This document shows, in pieces, positions 8,286-16,000 of a stretch of DNA of 42,828 nt. Source of the DNA: Clostridium psychrophilum (lineage in GTDB: Bacteria; Bacillota; Clostridia; Clostridiales; Clostridiaceae); NCBI RefSeq assembly GCF_018861705.1, contig NZ_JAHLEC010000026.1:1-42828 (forward strand). Direction: 5' to 3'. A model generated the notes under the pieces. The model searched no databases and was not told the origin of the DNA. It saw nothing but the letters and a program-made list of their open reading frames with translations. The translations under genes and the position numbers were made by a program. The first letter of the stretch is position 1, and each line of letters starts with the position of its first letter.

Positions 8286-9719
8286 CTAACTATCCTTAAT
8301 ATTGTTTTTAGACAAAATTTTTGTTAAATAAGTTATCAAAAATCCAAAAATTATAAATCCTACTGGTCCACCATAGTTTTTTAGAATTGGAATAATTGCT
8401 TCTGAAAAATTCTTGGATCCTGCAATATTTCCGTATCCAGCTCCAAAAAATGCTAGTACGCCTAATATAAATACAACCGTTGATGCCACGATAACAGCTA
8501 CTTTTGATTTTAGCATTACAAACGGAGGTACATTACCTTTAAGTCTATATATTAAATATGCAGCCGCAAGAACAATATATGGTATTGCAAGAGACAACGC
8601 TGATAAAGTCGTTAATAAGTTAAAAAAATTATCTATGTTGTTAAGTCCAGCGAGTGGTACTATTATTAATACTAATAATATGATACATTGAACCCAAAGT
8701 GCATTAACCAATGTTCCATCTTTACGTTTCTTAGTTAAAAATTTAGGGAATGTTCCAATAGGAACCTCTGAGAACATAGCTCTAATTGGGGATTCAAGCC
8801 ATACTACAAATGCTGCTATAGATGAAATAGTTAAAATAAATGCATATATTTGAACAGATATTTTGCCATTTAATCCCCAATTTTCTGCTAATATCTTATA
8901 AACAACATAACCTGCATCCTTAACGCCTGCTTTAGTTATTAAAGCGGGTGACGCTACTAAACATATTGCAAGGGATCCCAGTATATATGCTCCAGCTACA
9001 AATGCCGTTGCTATAATAACTGCCCTTGGAAAAATTTTTTTAGGGTTTTCGACATCCTTAATATATGTTCCTGCTACCTCTGCACCCGCAACAGCAAGAA
9101 TTAACCATGAGAAAGTTGAAAAATAATTAGCATCAAATTTCGGAATAACTGTTGATGGTGTGAAACTTGTAGCTGATGGTTGCTTTCCAACTAATACTCC
9201 AACAACTGCAAATACTATAAAAATAACTGTAACAGTTAAAGTTAGCTTTCCACCTATGTCACTAATTTTTGAGAATCTTTTAACTCCAGTTGTTGCTATG
9301 TATGTTAATGCTATTGCTAGTCCAACTCCTATCCATGGTAGCAAATATGCATTAGTATCGTTAAATCTGTTTTCACCAAAAAGAGTCCAAGATATCATAA
9401 CTGGTATTCTCGAAAAAACCATTTGTAAATAAAATAGATTTGCAACAAAATATGACCAAGTGCCTATGAATGCCCATTTGGGTCCAATTGAGCATTTTAT
9501 CCAAGTATATAGTCCCCCCTCTTTATCTTTGTTAGCAGATGCAAGTTCTGCTATCATAACTGATAACGGTAAAAAGAATAATAATGAAACAATAAGCCAT
9601 GATGGAATTGCTGCAGGTCCAAGCGTCACCGCATTTGAAGCAATATTTCCAAATCCAAAGGTTGGAACAAAAATTAGCATTACTAAAGTCCATAAACCTA
9701 GTTTTTTTGTATCATTCAT
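8286..9719 (-). CDS. APC-superfamily amino acid permease (glutamate/GABA antiporter-like)
   Basis: 477 aa from the ATG at 9719, which has AGGGAG about 9 bases upstream; the frame opens further up without a ribosome site. About 12 hydrophobic spans are visible. The TM1 region FVPTFGFGNIASNA corresponds to the unwound substrate-binding helix of APC transporters. The cytoplasmic segment YIKDVENPKKIFPRA after TM6 is typical of the amino-acid antiporter branch. It imports or exchanges an amino acid across the cytoplasmic membrane; specificity is not readable. Its presence a few kb from aspartate decarboxylase invites, but does not show, a shared role. Confidence 0.8.
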   Translation of the reverse strand: MNDTKKLGLWTLVMLIFVPTFGFGNIASNAVTLGPAAIPSWLIVSLLFFLPLSVMIAELASANKDKEGGLYTWIKCSIGPKWAFIGTWSYFVANLFYLQMVFSRIPVMISWTLFGENRFNDTNAYLLPWIGVGLAIALTYIATTGVKRFSKISDIGGKLTLTVTVIFIVFAVVGVLVGKQPSATSFTPSTVIPKFDANYFSTFSWLILAVAGAEVAGTYIKDVENPKKIFPRAVIIATAFVAGAYILGSLAICLVASPALITKAGVKDAGYVVYKILAENWGLNGKISVQIYAFILTISSIAAFVVWLESPIRAMFSEVPIGTFPKFLTKKRKDGTLVNALWVQCIILLVLIIVPLAGLNNIDNFFNLLTTLSALSLAIPYIVLAAAYLIYRLKGNVPPFVMLKSKVAVIVASTVVFILGVLAFFGAGYGNIAGSKNFSEAIIPILKNYGGPVGFIIFGFLITYLTKILSKNNIKDS

Positions 9720-9863
9720 AATTTCACTCCCTAATTTTATTGTCACCTTATAATATTCTATTAAATGAACAAAATTCCTCTAAAAGGTTATATTCTTTAC
9801 TCTTTATGTTAATTAAATGTAATGCTCATATTAAATATAGAAAATATAGAAATCTTGTCAAAC

Positions 9864-9897
9864 AATATAGGCATATTCCATGGAATATGCCTATATT
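9864..9897. other. Perfect 34-bp palindrome
   Basis: Centred on CCATGG, with both arms reading AATATAGGCATATTCCA outward without mismatch or loop. It lies between the permease start (9719) and the stop of the 73-aa gene (9907). There is no clean T-tract on either side (TTGTTTG on minus), so it could be a terminator of the 73-aa gene or a protein-binding dyad. Confidence 0.6.
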
Positions 9898-9906
9898 AAA
9901 TACGTT

Positions 9907-10128
9907 TTATAAAAAATTTTCTATTTTATAACTTCCATCACTATTATCATCTGTGTTATCTCGCTTGCTTGTCACATTACTCGCATTTTCTGATGACAAA
10001 TCATTAGATTTTTTTTCAAGAAGTAGATCTTTTATACTATGACTATTTGCTATATTATTTAGTGCATCCATTGCATTAGCTTTTTGCATTTCATCTCGTT
10101 CTTTATTACTATTGTTATTATATATCAT
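9907..10128 (-). CDS. Small hydrophilic hypothetical protein, 73 aa
   Basis: The ATG at 10128 follows an excellent GAGGAGG. The product is strongly polar, rich in Asn, Ser, Asp and Lys (MIYNNNSNKERDEMQ at the start, DNTDDNSDGSYK near the end), with no membrane segment or cysteine. It is likely largely disordered, with one helical patch (AMDALNNIANSHSIKDLLL). No family is recognised. Its composition resembles some sporulation-associated small proteins, but that is only an impression. It is followed by the palindrome at 9864-9897 and preceded by a terminator that separates it from the lipoprotein gene. Confidence 0.6.
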   Translation of the reverse strand: MIYNNNSNKERDEMQKANAMDALNNIANSHSIKDLLLEKKSNDLSSENASNVTSKRDNTDDNSDGSYKIENFL

Positions 10129-10218
10129 ATATACTCCTCCTCATTTCTCAAATTATAATGTTATTATTAGCTTTTTTATTATTGTAATACTATGAGATAA
10201 TTGGGATTTTATTAACAC

Positions 10219-10256
10219 AAAAAAAGATAACTGGGATTTGTCAGTTATCTTTTTTT
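10219..10256. terminator. Strong bidirectional intrinsic terminator
   Basis: A7-GATAACTG pairs with CAGTTATC-T7 around an 8-base loop, perfect on both strands. It ends the lipoprotein transcript (minus); the repeat copy 3 lies between that gene's stop and this hairpin. Confidence 0.85.
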
Positions 10257-10277
10257 ATATATTATAAAGATTTAATA

Positions 10278-10338
10278 TTTTAACGACATTTCAGGAGGAA
10301 AGTCGTTAATCTTAGCGCAACCCAGGAGATGATTTAAT
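10278..10338 (+). repeat. Dispersed hairpin repeat, copy 3 (after lipoprotein gene)
   Basis: TTTTAACGAC opens the unit. The stem is AACGAC-TTTC with GAAA-GTCGTT. The tail GCGCAACCCAGGAG + ATGATTTAAT abuts the stop codon of the gene at 10339. Relative to copies 1-2 the stem carries an A-T to G-C pair exchange (AACAAC/GTTGTT versus AACGAC/GTCGTT), a compensatory change. It is inverted relative to the gene. Confidence 0.75.
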
Positions 10339-10983
10339 CTATTGACCTAAAGATGTTTTAACAACGTCGTTAGCAAATTCAATAGGATCCTGTGGCGTCC
10401 ACCTTTTATCTGTAATTATAAATTTATATGTTTTTTCTTTTACAACATTAGATACCTTCGCGTTCTTATATTCTTTTATTAAAGCATTAATAAAAATTTT
10501 GAGAACTTTAGTACTATATTCTTTTTCATTTGTTAACTTTAAGGTTTTAACCTGCTTAGTTGCTTCTGCTATTGTTTTTTGAGAATCAGCTTTGGTATTC
10601 ATAATATATGTTGATTTCAACTTAACTTGTGAATATTTAGAAGTTTGAGAAACAATTTGTGTAGTAACTGATACTTTATCTAATCCACCTATATATGCTT
10701 GATACATTTGTTCTGTTTGCTTATCTTCAATTTTTAAATTTCCCGATTCAAAACCTGTTTTCAATGCATTTTTGTACGTAACCTTTTGTGTTTGTCTAAG
10801 TTTATTTGCTTTTTCTTTCGTTACACCAATTTTTGATAAATTAGTCATGTCTCCCTTAACTATATAGTTAAACCAAACCTTAGCCGATTGATCTGAATTC
10901 ATTTCGGGTTTACAACCCACAAGCAGCATAGGTACCATAATTATAATTACAAATACAATCAGACTTGTTTTAGCTTTTTTCAT
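10339..10983 (-). CDS. Secreted lipoprotein of unknown function, 214 aa
   Basis: The start is the ATG at 10983, which has AAGGAG 7 bases upstream; the frame is open further but without a ribosome site. The lipoprotein signal has basic MKKAKTS, a hydrophobic core and the lipobox LLVGC with Cys near residue 24, so it should be anchored on the outer face of the membrane. The mature part is lysine-rich and mostly alpha/beta (SAKVWFNYIVKGDMTNLSKIG, then a C-terminal WTPQDPIEFANDV). It resembles DUF5105-type lipoproteins of Firmicutes, a weak assignment. It is monocistronic with its own terminator. Confidence 0.7.
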   Translation of the reverse strand: MKKAKTSLIVFVIIIMVPMLLVGCKPEMNSDQSAKVWFNYIVKGDMTNLSKIGVTKEKANKLRQTQKVTYKNALKTGFESGNLKIEDKQTEQMYQAYIGGLDKVSVTTQIVSQTSKYSQVKLKSTYIMNTKADSQKTIAEATKQVKTLKLTNEKEYSTKVLKIFINALIKEYKNAKVSNVVKEKTYKFIITDKRWTPQDPIEFANDVVKTSLGQ

Positions 10984-11075
10984 GAAATGCTCCTTTTTAT
11001 AACACAATTACTATATATTATAACATTTTTTTTGCAAATTCACTAAAATTAAACTCGTAATAAATATTATTACTG

Positions 11076-11927
11076 CTACCTTTTTCTTTGACCCTTTTTA
11101 CTATCTTTTACTTTCTTTTTTTTATTTTTATTTTTGTGCTTGTTCATCTTATTAATTCCTACCATATATTGAGACTTAGGTAGATCATTATTTCTTGCGA
11201 AACATTCCCAACAACCTAATTCTTCTATAGTATCTTTAAAAAATGCATACCCCTCATTTTTTAATTTGGAGAATTTCTCTTTATCATGGATTTTAATAGC
11301 TCCATCAACCTCTTCTAGAGATATACACTCCTCATCTACTAAATTATCCACATATGCTTTTTTTATATACTCATATAATTCACTAGGACCCACTTCACAA
11401 GAATCATATATTAATTCATTCCAGACTTGTGAAAACTCTCGTTCAAGTTTTCCTTCAAATAAGCTTTTATAATATTCTATTATTTCACTTTGGGATTTAA
11501 CACCTTCGCCTAAAAGTACAATAAAGGATTTAATAGCAGCACATCTAACATATTCATTAACATCGTTATCTTCCACTAATTTTTTTATTGGTTCTACATC
11601 TCCACCACAAACTGAAGCTAAAATTTTATGTAAATCCTGTGTAAGATACTCACCAAAAATGTCGTCTGGTATCTCCTTTTGCAAACTAACTAAATCTATA
11701 ATTAATTTAAAACTTTTCTTTTCTTTGAACTGTGCTAACAAAAATGTTGCATATATATGTGCAAAATAATTATAATTTTTTAAAACGTCATTATAATTTT
11801 CTTTTGCGTTTCTTAATACATCAAGTAATTCAGGTATGAACTCCTCTTTATGTTTTATTATTTCCTTTAATTGTGCTTCTGGAAATTTACCATTATTATA
11901 CTCGATTTTCTTAAGCATTTCGCTCAT
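11076..11927 (-). CDS. DUF1186-like helical-repeat protein, 283 aa
   Basis: The start at 11927 has AAGGAG 8-9 bases upstream. The N-terminal 200 residues read as alpha-helical HEAT-like repeats: FPEAQLKEIIKHKEEFIPELLDVL, then HIYATFLLAQFKEKKSF, and VRCAAIKSFIVLLGEG. This matches the DUF1186 pattern. A Cys pair (GCWECF) lies near 240. The last 25 residues are almost all lysine and asparagine, replacing the SEC-C zinc motif that many relatives carry. Cytosolic. The function of the family is unknown. It lies 64 bases downstream of the c-di-GMP gene on the same strand, possibly in one transcript. Confidence 0.6.
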   Translation of the reverse strand: MSEMLKKIEYNNGKFPEAQLKEIIKHKEEFIPELLDVLRNAKENYNDVLKNYNYFAHIYATFLLAQFKEKKSFKLIIDLVSLQKEIPDDIFGEYLTQDLHKILASVCGGDVEPIKKLVEDNDVNEYVRCAAIKSFIVLLGEGVKSQSEIIEYYKSLFEGKLEREFSQVWNELIYDSCEVGPSELYEYIKKAYVDNLVDEECISLEEVDGAIKIHDKEKFSKLKNEGYAFFKDTIEELGCWECFARNNDLPKSQYMVGINKMNKHKNKNKKKKVKDSKKGQRKR

Positions 11928-11991
11928 TAAATAAAACTCCTTCTTAATTATAATTTTAAAAGATTATGTTCTCTAGCTACATTTTTTAGTG

Positions 11992-13689
11992 CTATCTCTC
12001 ACCAAACCCGTTTTTGCTTTCTATAATAACTTGCACAAATGCATCAACAATGTCTTTATCAAACTGCGTGCCCCTGCATTTTCTAAGCTCCGCAATAGCC
12101 TCTTTATATGTTTTTCTTGTATTGTAAGGTCTGCTAGAAGTCATGGCATCAAAGCAATCCACTACGGTTAACATTCTCACAAGATAAGGTATATTTTCTC
12201 CTTTTAAACTATCAGGGTATCCCGTGCCATCATATCTTTCATGATGATGTAATATTAACGGAATAATTTCCTGAAGCGATTCAACATGTTTTATAATCTC
12301 TGCTCCATTTATTGAATGTTGTTTCATTATTTCCCACTCATCTTGAGTTAATGGCATATTTTTATTTAATATTTCCTTTGGAATATTTATCTTTCCAATG
12401 TCATGCATATAAGCACCATATATTAAATTTTTCTTGTTTTTATCATTTAACTCAAGTTTATCTGCTAATAATCTACTATAAATAACTACCCTTTCAACAT
12501 GCCCATATGTATATTTATCTTTAGCATTTATAACACTTATCAACGTTTTTATTGATGTAATAATATCTATACGTTCATCTTCTGTATCAACTTTTAACTC
12601 ATCTAATATAGAAGTATAACTTTCTACTCTATTTTTATCAAAGAACTTAGCCCTATAAAGTGCATCATCCGCACTTTTAAAAAGTTCGATAGCATTTTTA
12701 GCTTTATATGGATAAATTGAGATTCCTATCGAAACAGTCAGCTTACCATTTGGCTGGTTTTCTTCACCTTTAAAATAAGTTTTTTCTATCTTACTTCTTA
12801 ATCTTTCTGCGAGCTTCATGGCATCTGCCTCAGAAGTATTTGGAAGGATTATTGCAAATTCTTCTCCACCATATCTTGCTACTATATCATTTTTTCTAAA
12901 ACTATTTTTTAATATAGAACCTATAGTGCTAAGAACTTCATCACCCATTTGATGTCCATTAACATCATTATAAACTTTAAAATAATCTATATCTAATAAT
13001 ATCATCGAAACTAAATTATTCTCTTGTTCACTTATTTTCATTATTCCATCAAATGCATCATAAAAAAACCTATGATTATAAAGCCCTGTGAGTCCATCTT
13101 CATTTGCAAGATTCTCAAGTTTTGTTATATGTTCATTTTCAATTTTCACATAAAACCCCAATGGCCATGCAGTAAGAATGAAAACTCCGGATAAAATTAA
13201 ATCATTTTCAAAATACAGATTAACCGGTGAATTAGCTGGACCCATAAGCAGATCCAATACTAATATAAAGGTTGAAGAAATACATGCTATTATCATACCT
13301 TGTTTCATACCTTGTTGTATAGTTGTTGCTATTATAATGAATAAAAATAAAAATTTGTAGTCACTTGTGTTTTTCCCTGAATAAAGTATAACAATAATAA
13401 AAAACAAAACAAACAAAAGATTTTCCAACAATGAAACAATATTAATATATTTTATATCTATTTTTGTAACAGTTGATATTGACCATATAAAGTAAATTGA
13501 AAATAATAATAATATTACTACGAAAAATGAAATAAAACTGTAACTATTATTAGGTGTGATTTTTGCTATGTCACTGCCATTGAATATATATCTTAGGAAC
13601 ACTATTCCTGAGAATAATAATGATGCTAATTTTACTATTGACACTATTTCCTGAATTTTTTTTTGTTTTTCATTTTCTAAATTACCCAT
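11992..13689 (-). CDS. Membrane GGDEF + HD-GYP protein (c-di-GMP synthesis/degradation)
   Basis: 565 aa. Residues 1-180 contain about six membrane spans with no recognised sensor domain. The GGDEF domain (about 195-357) has the active-site motif GGEEF (274-278) preceded by the inhibitory I-site RKND (265-268), so it should make c-di-GMP with feedback control. The HD-GYP domain (about 375-560) keeps H397, the metal pair H429-D430, HHE (482-484) and DGTGYP (487-492), so it should also hydrolyse c-di-GMP. Both active sites look intact. The start has GAGGTAG upstream. It lies directly downstream of the agr-like locus but behind a terminator. Confidence 0.92.
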   Translation of the reverse strand: MGNLENEKQKKIQEIVSIVKLASLLFSGIVFLRYIFNGSDIAKITPNNSYSFISFFVVILLLFSIYFIWSISTVTKIDIKYINIVSLLENLLFVLFFIIVILYSGKNTSDYKFLFLFIIIATTIQQGMKQGMIIACISSTFILVLDLLMGPANSPVNLYFENDLILSGVFILTAWPLGFYVKIENEHITKLENLANEDGLTGLYNHRFFYDAFDGIMKISEQENNLVSMILLDIDYFKVYNDVNGHQMGDEVLSTIGSILKNSFRKNDIVARYGGEEFAIILPNTSEADAMKLAERLRSKIEKTYFKGEENQPNGKLTVSIGISIYPYKAKNAIELFKSADDALYRAKFFDKNRVESYTSILDELKVDTEDERIDIITSIKTLISVINAKDKYTYGHVERVVIYSRLLADKLELNDKNKKNLIYGAYMHDIGKINIPKEILNKNMPLTQDEWEIMKQHSINGAEIIKHVESLQEIIPLILHHHERYDGTGYPDSLKGENIPYLVRMLTVVDCFDAMTSSRPYNTRKTYKEAIAELRKCRGTQFDKDIVDAFVQVIIESKNGFGER

Positions 13690-13711
13690 ATTATCACTAC
13701 CTCATCAAATT

Positions 13712-13749
13712 CATTATAATAAAATAATAAGGTCAGTAAAACTGACCTT
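13712..13749 (-). terminator. Terminator of the agr-like operon
   Basis: AAGGTCAG pairs with CTGACCTT around a TAAAA loop, followed on the minus strand by TTATTATTTTATTAT. It lies about 10 bases after the agrD stop. The plus-strand side is also T-rich. Confidence 0.7.
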
Positions 13750-13758
13750 ATCTTTTTA

Positions 13759-13893
13759 TTATTTTTCCCTTAGACATTTTGGTTCTTCAGGCTGATAAGC
13801 GCACCACCAGCATGCTGAAGAAGCTGCCGAAGTTGCAGCAATAGTGGTTACTACTGCAATTAAAGTGAATAAGTGTTTTTTTAAATTTTTCAT
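13759..13893 (-). CDS. agrD: AgrD-type cyclic autoinducer peptide precursor, 44 aa
   Basis: ATG at 13893 with GGGGGTAAAG upstream. The layout is that of AgrD: an amphipathic N-terminal helix (MKNLKKHLFTLIAVVTT), small residues (ATSAASSA), the core CWWCA at C28-A32, and the acidic recognition tail YQPEEPK. By comparison with clostridial AgrD, where AgrB cuts just before the residue preceding QPEEP, the ring would be a thiolactone from C28 to A32. Two cysteines (C28, C31) in the predicted ring and a third in the tail (C40) are distinctive. It starts 6 bases after the agrB stop, so the two are translationally close. Membrane-bound precursor, secreted product. Confidence 0.88.
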   Translation of the reverse strand: MKNLKKHLFTLIAVVTTIAATSAASSACWWCAYQPEEPKCLREK

Positions 13894-13899
13894 ATTACT

Positions 13900-14553
13900 T
13901 TACCCCCTTTTCTTAATTATATGATTTAAAAAGAGATCTACTTTACCTATTAATAAGTGTCCTGAAATCGTAAGCGTAAATGTTTGCCATAATATGCCTG
14001 CATATAAACATAAAACATATAAAAAAAGCTTTTTTTCACCATTACTTATATACAGCAGGATAAGAACTACTGTTATAATAAAATATACACCTAAAAGTAT
14101 TATAGATCCTTTTTTCATCCGTCTCTTTTTTTCTGCTTTAACTATAGGCTTTGCAATGCTGTCTACTGGGGCTAATTTATAAATTATATAATAAGACCAT
14201 ATAAAAATTACAACCCCAAGTATTACAACTAATTTTAAATTAACCCCTGAGTTTGTTAAAAATGATACTAATATTGCTTGTCCTACACTTACAACAATGC
14301 CTATAAAATTACAAATCCATGGTGAACTTGTATGAACCCCGCCAGAATATTTTCTAAGAATACTGGCTGTAAATGAAATTATTAAAGCTTCAAAAACAAC
14401 ATGAAATAACAATCCAAATAAAAATACAAAAATTATAGAAATAATCATCTGCATTAATGCAAAAGTTCCATAAGCAATTACTTCTTTATTATCGTCATCT
14501 AAATTTAATTCTGAAGCTACTTTATTAGCAATGTTATTAGATATTCTCTCCAT
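13900..14553 (-). CDS. agrB: AgrB-type membrane endopeptidase for the AgrD precursor
   Basis: 217 aa with six predicted spans. The catalytic pair of the AgrB cysteine-protease family is present at the expected spacing: H74 in KYSGGVHTSS and C81 in SPWICNF. AgrB cleaves the AgrD tail and forms the thiolactone in the cytoplasmic membrane. Its start overlaps the end of the upstream 161-aa gene by 17 bases, and agrD follows after 6 bases, so the three are one translationally coupled unit. The N-terminal ISNNIANKVASEL is a typical amphipathic lead-in. No AgrC kinase or AgrA regulator gene follows. Confidence 0.93.
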   Translation of the reverse strand: MERISNNIANKVASELNLDDDNKEVIAYGTFALMQMIISIIFVFLFGLLFHVVFEALIISFTASILRKYSGGVHTSSPWICNFIGIVVSVGQAILVSFLTNSGVNLKLVVILGVVIFIWSYYIIYKLAPVDSIAKPIVKAEKKRRMKKGSIILLGVYFIITVVLILLYISNGEKKLFLYVLCLYAGILWQTFTLTISGHLLIGKVDLFLNHIIKKRG

Positions 14554-15022
14554 CTATTACCTCTTTTAGCTTTTTTCTTCTAGACAAATAAAAATAATAT
14601 GTAAATACTATAGTTGCAAAAATCAACAATGATGGAATACCATATAATACTTTTAATAAAGGTTTACTTAAAAGTTTTACAATATTCACTTTAAATATAT
14701 GCTGAATTATAAACATATTAATTCCTTCACAGATGAATTCCACAGTTAATGCCATGATACTCGCTTGTATGGCTTTAATTATATTAATTTTATTTATATT
14801 AACAGTTAATACAATAATCACTATTATATTAAGAATAATATGAACCCCATACTGAATTGGTAATAACCTTATTAAATAAACTGCAATAACAAAAATTAAA
14901 CTTGATATTACATACCTTTTTATATTAATAACAGTCTTTGAAAAAGCATATACTGCAAAAATGATTAAAAATTCCTCCGGAAGACCTCTTAAAAAAATAA
15001 CTAATAATGTCAATTTCAGCAT
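14537..15022 (-). CDS. AgrC-sensor-like membrane protein lacking a kinase domain, 161 aa
   Basis: ATG at 15022 with AAGGAG 8-9 bases upstream. The protein is five or six membrane spans and ends in a short basic tail (SRRKKLKEVIDGENI). RGLPEEFLIIFAVYAFSK, the central LLPIQYGVH and LYGIPSLLIF resemble the N-terminal membrane domain of clostridial AgrC/GHKL sensors, but the gene stops where dimerisation and ATPase domains would begin. Its overlap with agrB implies a partner role in making, exporting or sensing the peptide. I recall a similar small membrane gene beside agrB in other clostridia; that has not been checked. Function unknown. Confidence 0.65.
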   Translation of the reverse strand: MLKLTLLVIFLRGLPEEFLIIFAVYAFSKTVINIKRYVISSLIFVIAVYLIRLLPIQYGVHIILNIIVIIVLTVNINKINIIKAIQASIMALTVEFICEGINMFIIQHIFKVNIVKLLSKPLLKVLYGIPSLLIFATIVFTYYFYLSRRKKLKEVIDGENI

Positions 15023-15127
15023 ATTTTGCTTCTCCTTTACAACTTGGTGAATACTTCTATATATATTAATAATTATATCATAATATTACAAAATAGGATA
15101 TAATTCTTAATATAATTCGATTAAATA

Positions 15128-15700
15128 TTAGATGCTATTCGTGCGTGTTTCATCTTTCAATATTTTTGTTTTATTAATGACTTTTATGGTATTAAACACA
15201 ATGATAAAAGCAAAAACTCTTATACATATATCTCCAATACTCATAACGCTATACCCTACATCAATTATGTCTGTTAAAAACTTCAGCTTAGTAACTTCAC
15301 TGCCCAAAATATGTATATCATTAACTCTTATAAATGAATCTGGTTTTGCATAACCCGTTAAATATGATAATGTTGGAAATACAGGCATTTTTCCATTATT
15401 AGCCGATATTGCAATTTTATTTAAAATAGTTCCAATAAAAATAAATATTGATCCTATAATTGCACTAATATTAAGTTTATATTTAATAATCAAAATGAGA
15501 AATGTTAAAAGATAAAAATAATGAAATGTACTAGCATATTTTATAAATGTATAATTACCATTAAATATCATAACCTCTAAAATCATATACATTATTACAA
15601 ATGTTAATAAAGGATATATAGCCCAATTCTTAAAAAGTGGTGTTACTTTGTACCCTTTTATTTTCGAATAAATAATTGCTAAGAGTATAGGTTCAATCAT
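15128..15700 (-). CDS. DUF5317-like membrane protein, first gene of agr-like locus, 190 aa
   Basis: The start is the ATG at 15700 with AAAGGA 5-6 bases upstream; an in-frame ATG at 15715 overlaps that ribosome site. There are five or six hydrophobic segments. Landmarks typical of DUF5317 are NKIAISANNGKMPVFP (about 100-115) and, near the C-terminus, a VGYSVMSIGDICIRV segment. The family is found in Firmicutes and Actinobacteria and has no known function that I can name. It lies 105 bases upstream of the AgrC-like gene on the same strand and probably leads the operon. Role in peptide signalling is inferred from position only. Confidence 0.65.
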   Translation of the reverse strand: MIEPILLAIIYSKIKGYKVTPLFKNWAIYPLLTFVIMYMILEVMIFNGNYTFIKYASTFHYFYLLTFLILIIKYKLNISAIIGSIFIFIGTILNKIAISANNGKMPVFPTLSYLTGYAKPDSFIRVNDIHILGSEVTKLKFLTDIIDVGYSVMSIGDICIRVFAFIIVFNTIKVINKTKILKDETRTNSI

Positions 15701-15905
15701 ATATATTCCTTTCATTCCAAATTTTAATAATTAATATGCTTACAATAAGAATTATACTAATTATTTTAATATATTTCTACCTTTTCACAAAATAATTATC
15801 TATCCTGCAAAGCATACAATTAATTATCAACTAATTATTCTAAAAATTCGCAATGCTCTATGTTTTATTAATTTCTTATATAAAGCTCTTTTCTAAACTT
15901 AAACC

Positions 15906-15956
15906 AAAAAGCCAAAAGTTTCAGCATTAATCCAATGCCCTACTTTTAGCTTTTAT
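15906..15956 (-). terminator. Terminator of the malEFG operon
   Basis: AAAAGC and AAAAGT pair with ACTTTT and GCTTTT, with an inner GCATT/AATGC stem around AATCC. On the minus strand it is followed by TTTTTGGTTT. It lies about 45 bases after the malG-like stop. The flanking 15701-15905 contains nothing else recognisable. Confidence 0.65.
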
Positions 15957-16000
15957 ATTTTGATATTTTAAACATCAACTTTGTAATACTACGTTAGATT

